5,255 nucleotides of DNA, from assembly GCA_025057245.1 (NCBI GenBank), contig JANWYC010000079.1, positions 309 through 5,563 of the forward strand, in the 5' to 3' direction. Origin of the DNA: Aquificaceae bacterium. Its GTDB lineage: Bacteria; Aquificota; Aquificia; Aquificales; Aquificaceae. Positions 5,249 through 5,255 of this stretch are shown piece after piece; the stretch's first letter is position 1; each line of letters opens with the position of its first letter. The notes under the pieces are model-generated. The model did no database searches, was not told the DNA's origin, and saw only the letters and a list, made by a program, of their open reading frames with translations. The position numbers were made by a program, and so were the translations under genes.

Positions 5249-5255
5249 CCATAGA

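Overview
The window looks like the chromosome of a hyperthermophilic, hydrogen-using bacterium, most likely of the Aquificaceae (the Hydrogenobacter/Thermocrinis/Aquifex group). This is an inference. It rests on Lys/Glu-rich proteins, heavy AGA/AGG arginine use, moderate GC, tightly packed genes and hydrogenase-maturation genes; I could not run a database search.

Layout. (1) Bases 1-375, + strand: the 3' end of a Cas4/RecB-like PD-(D/E)XK nuclease with a C-terminal cysteine cluster. (2) Bases 376-535: an intergenic gap holding one copy of a diverged repeat. (3) Bases 536-3015, + strand: a two-gene, translationally coupled unit. It encodes a multidomain sensor/nucleotidyltransferase-like protein (cNMP-binding-like, CBS pair, DUF294 domains) and a DEDDh (DnaQ-like) 3'-5' exonuclease. 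(4) Bases 3016-3809: a long convergent intergenic region with no credible gene. By hand alignment it is built largely from diverged copies of one repeat unit of about 50-110 bp. Two head-to-head copies form an imperfect palindrome of about 225 bp. (5) Bases 3810-5139, - strand: overlapping hypD and hypC, with a good sigma70-type promoter at 5160-5187. A rho-independent terminator at 5216-5248 probably ends the next - strand gene outside the window.

How the genes work together. HypC and HypD form the scaffold on which the Fe(CN)2CO group of [NiFe]-hydrogenases is assembled, which fits a hydrogen-oxidising lifestyle. The DUF294 protein and the exonuclease are made from one mRNA with a 4-base start/stop overlap, so they probably act in one process; their substrate is unknown.

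The most unusual part is the repeat family in the two intergenic gaps. The units differ too much to be a CRISPR array and encode no protein that I can support. At least one pair could fold into a long RNA hairpin with a GTGTC-CAAA-GACAC tip. It could be a miniature mobile repeat, a family of small structured RNAs, or something undescribed.
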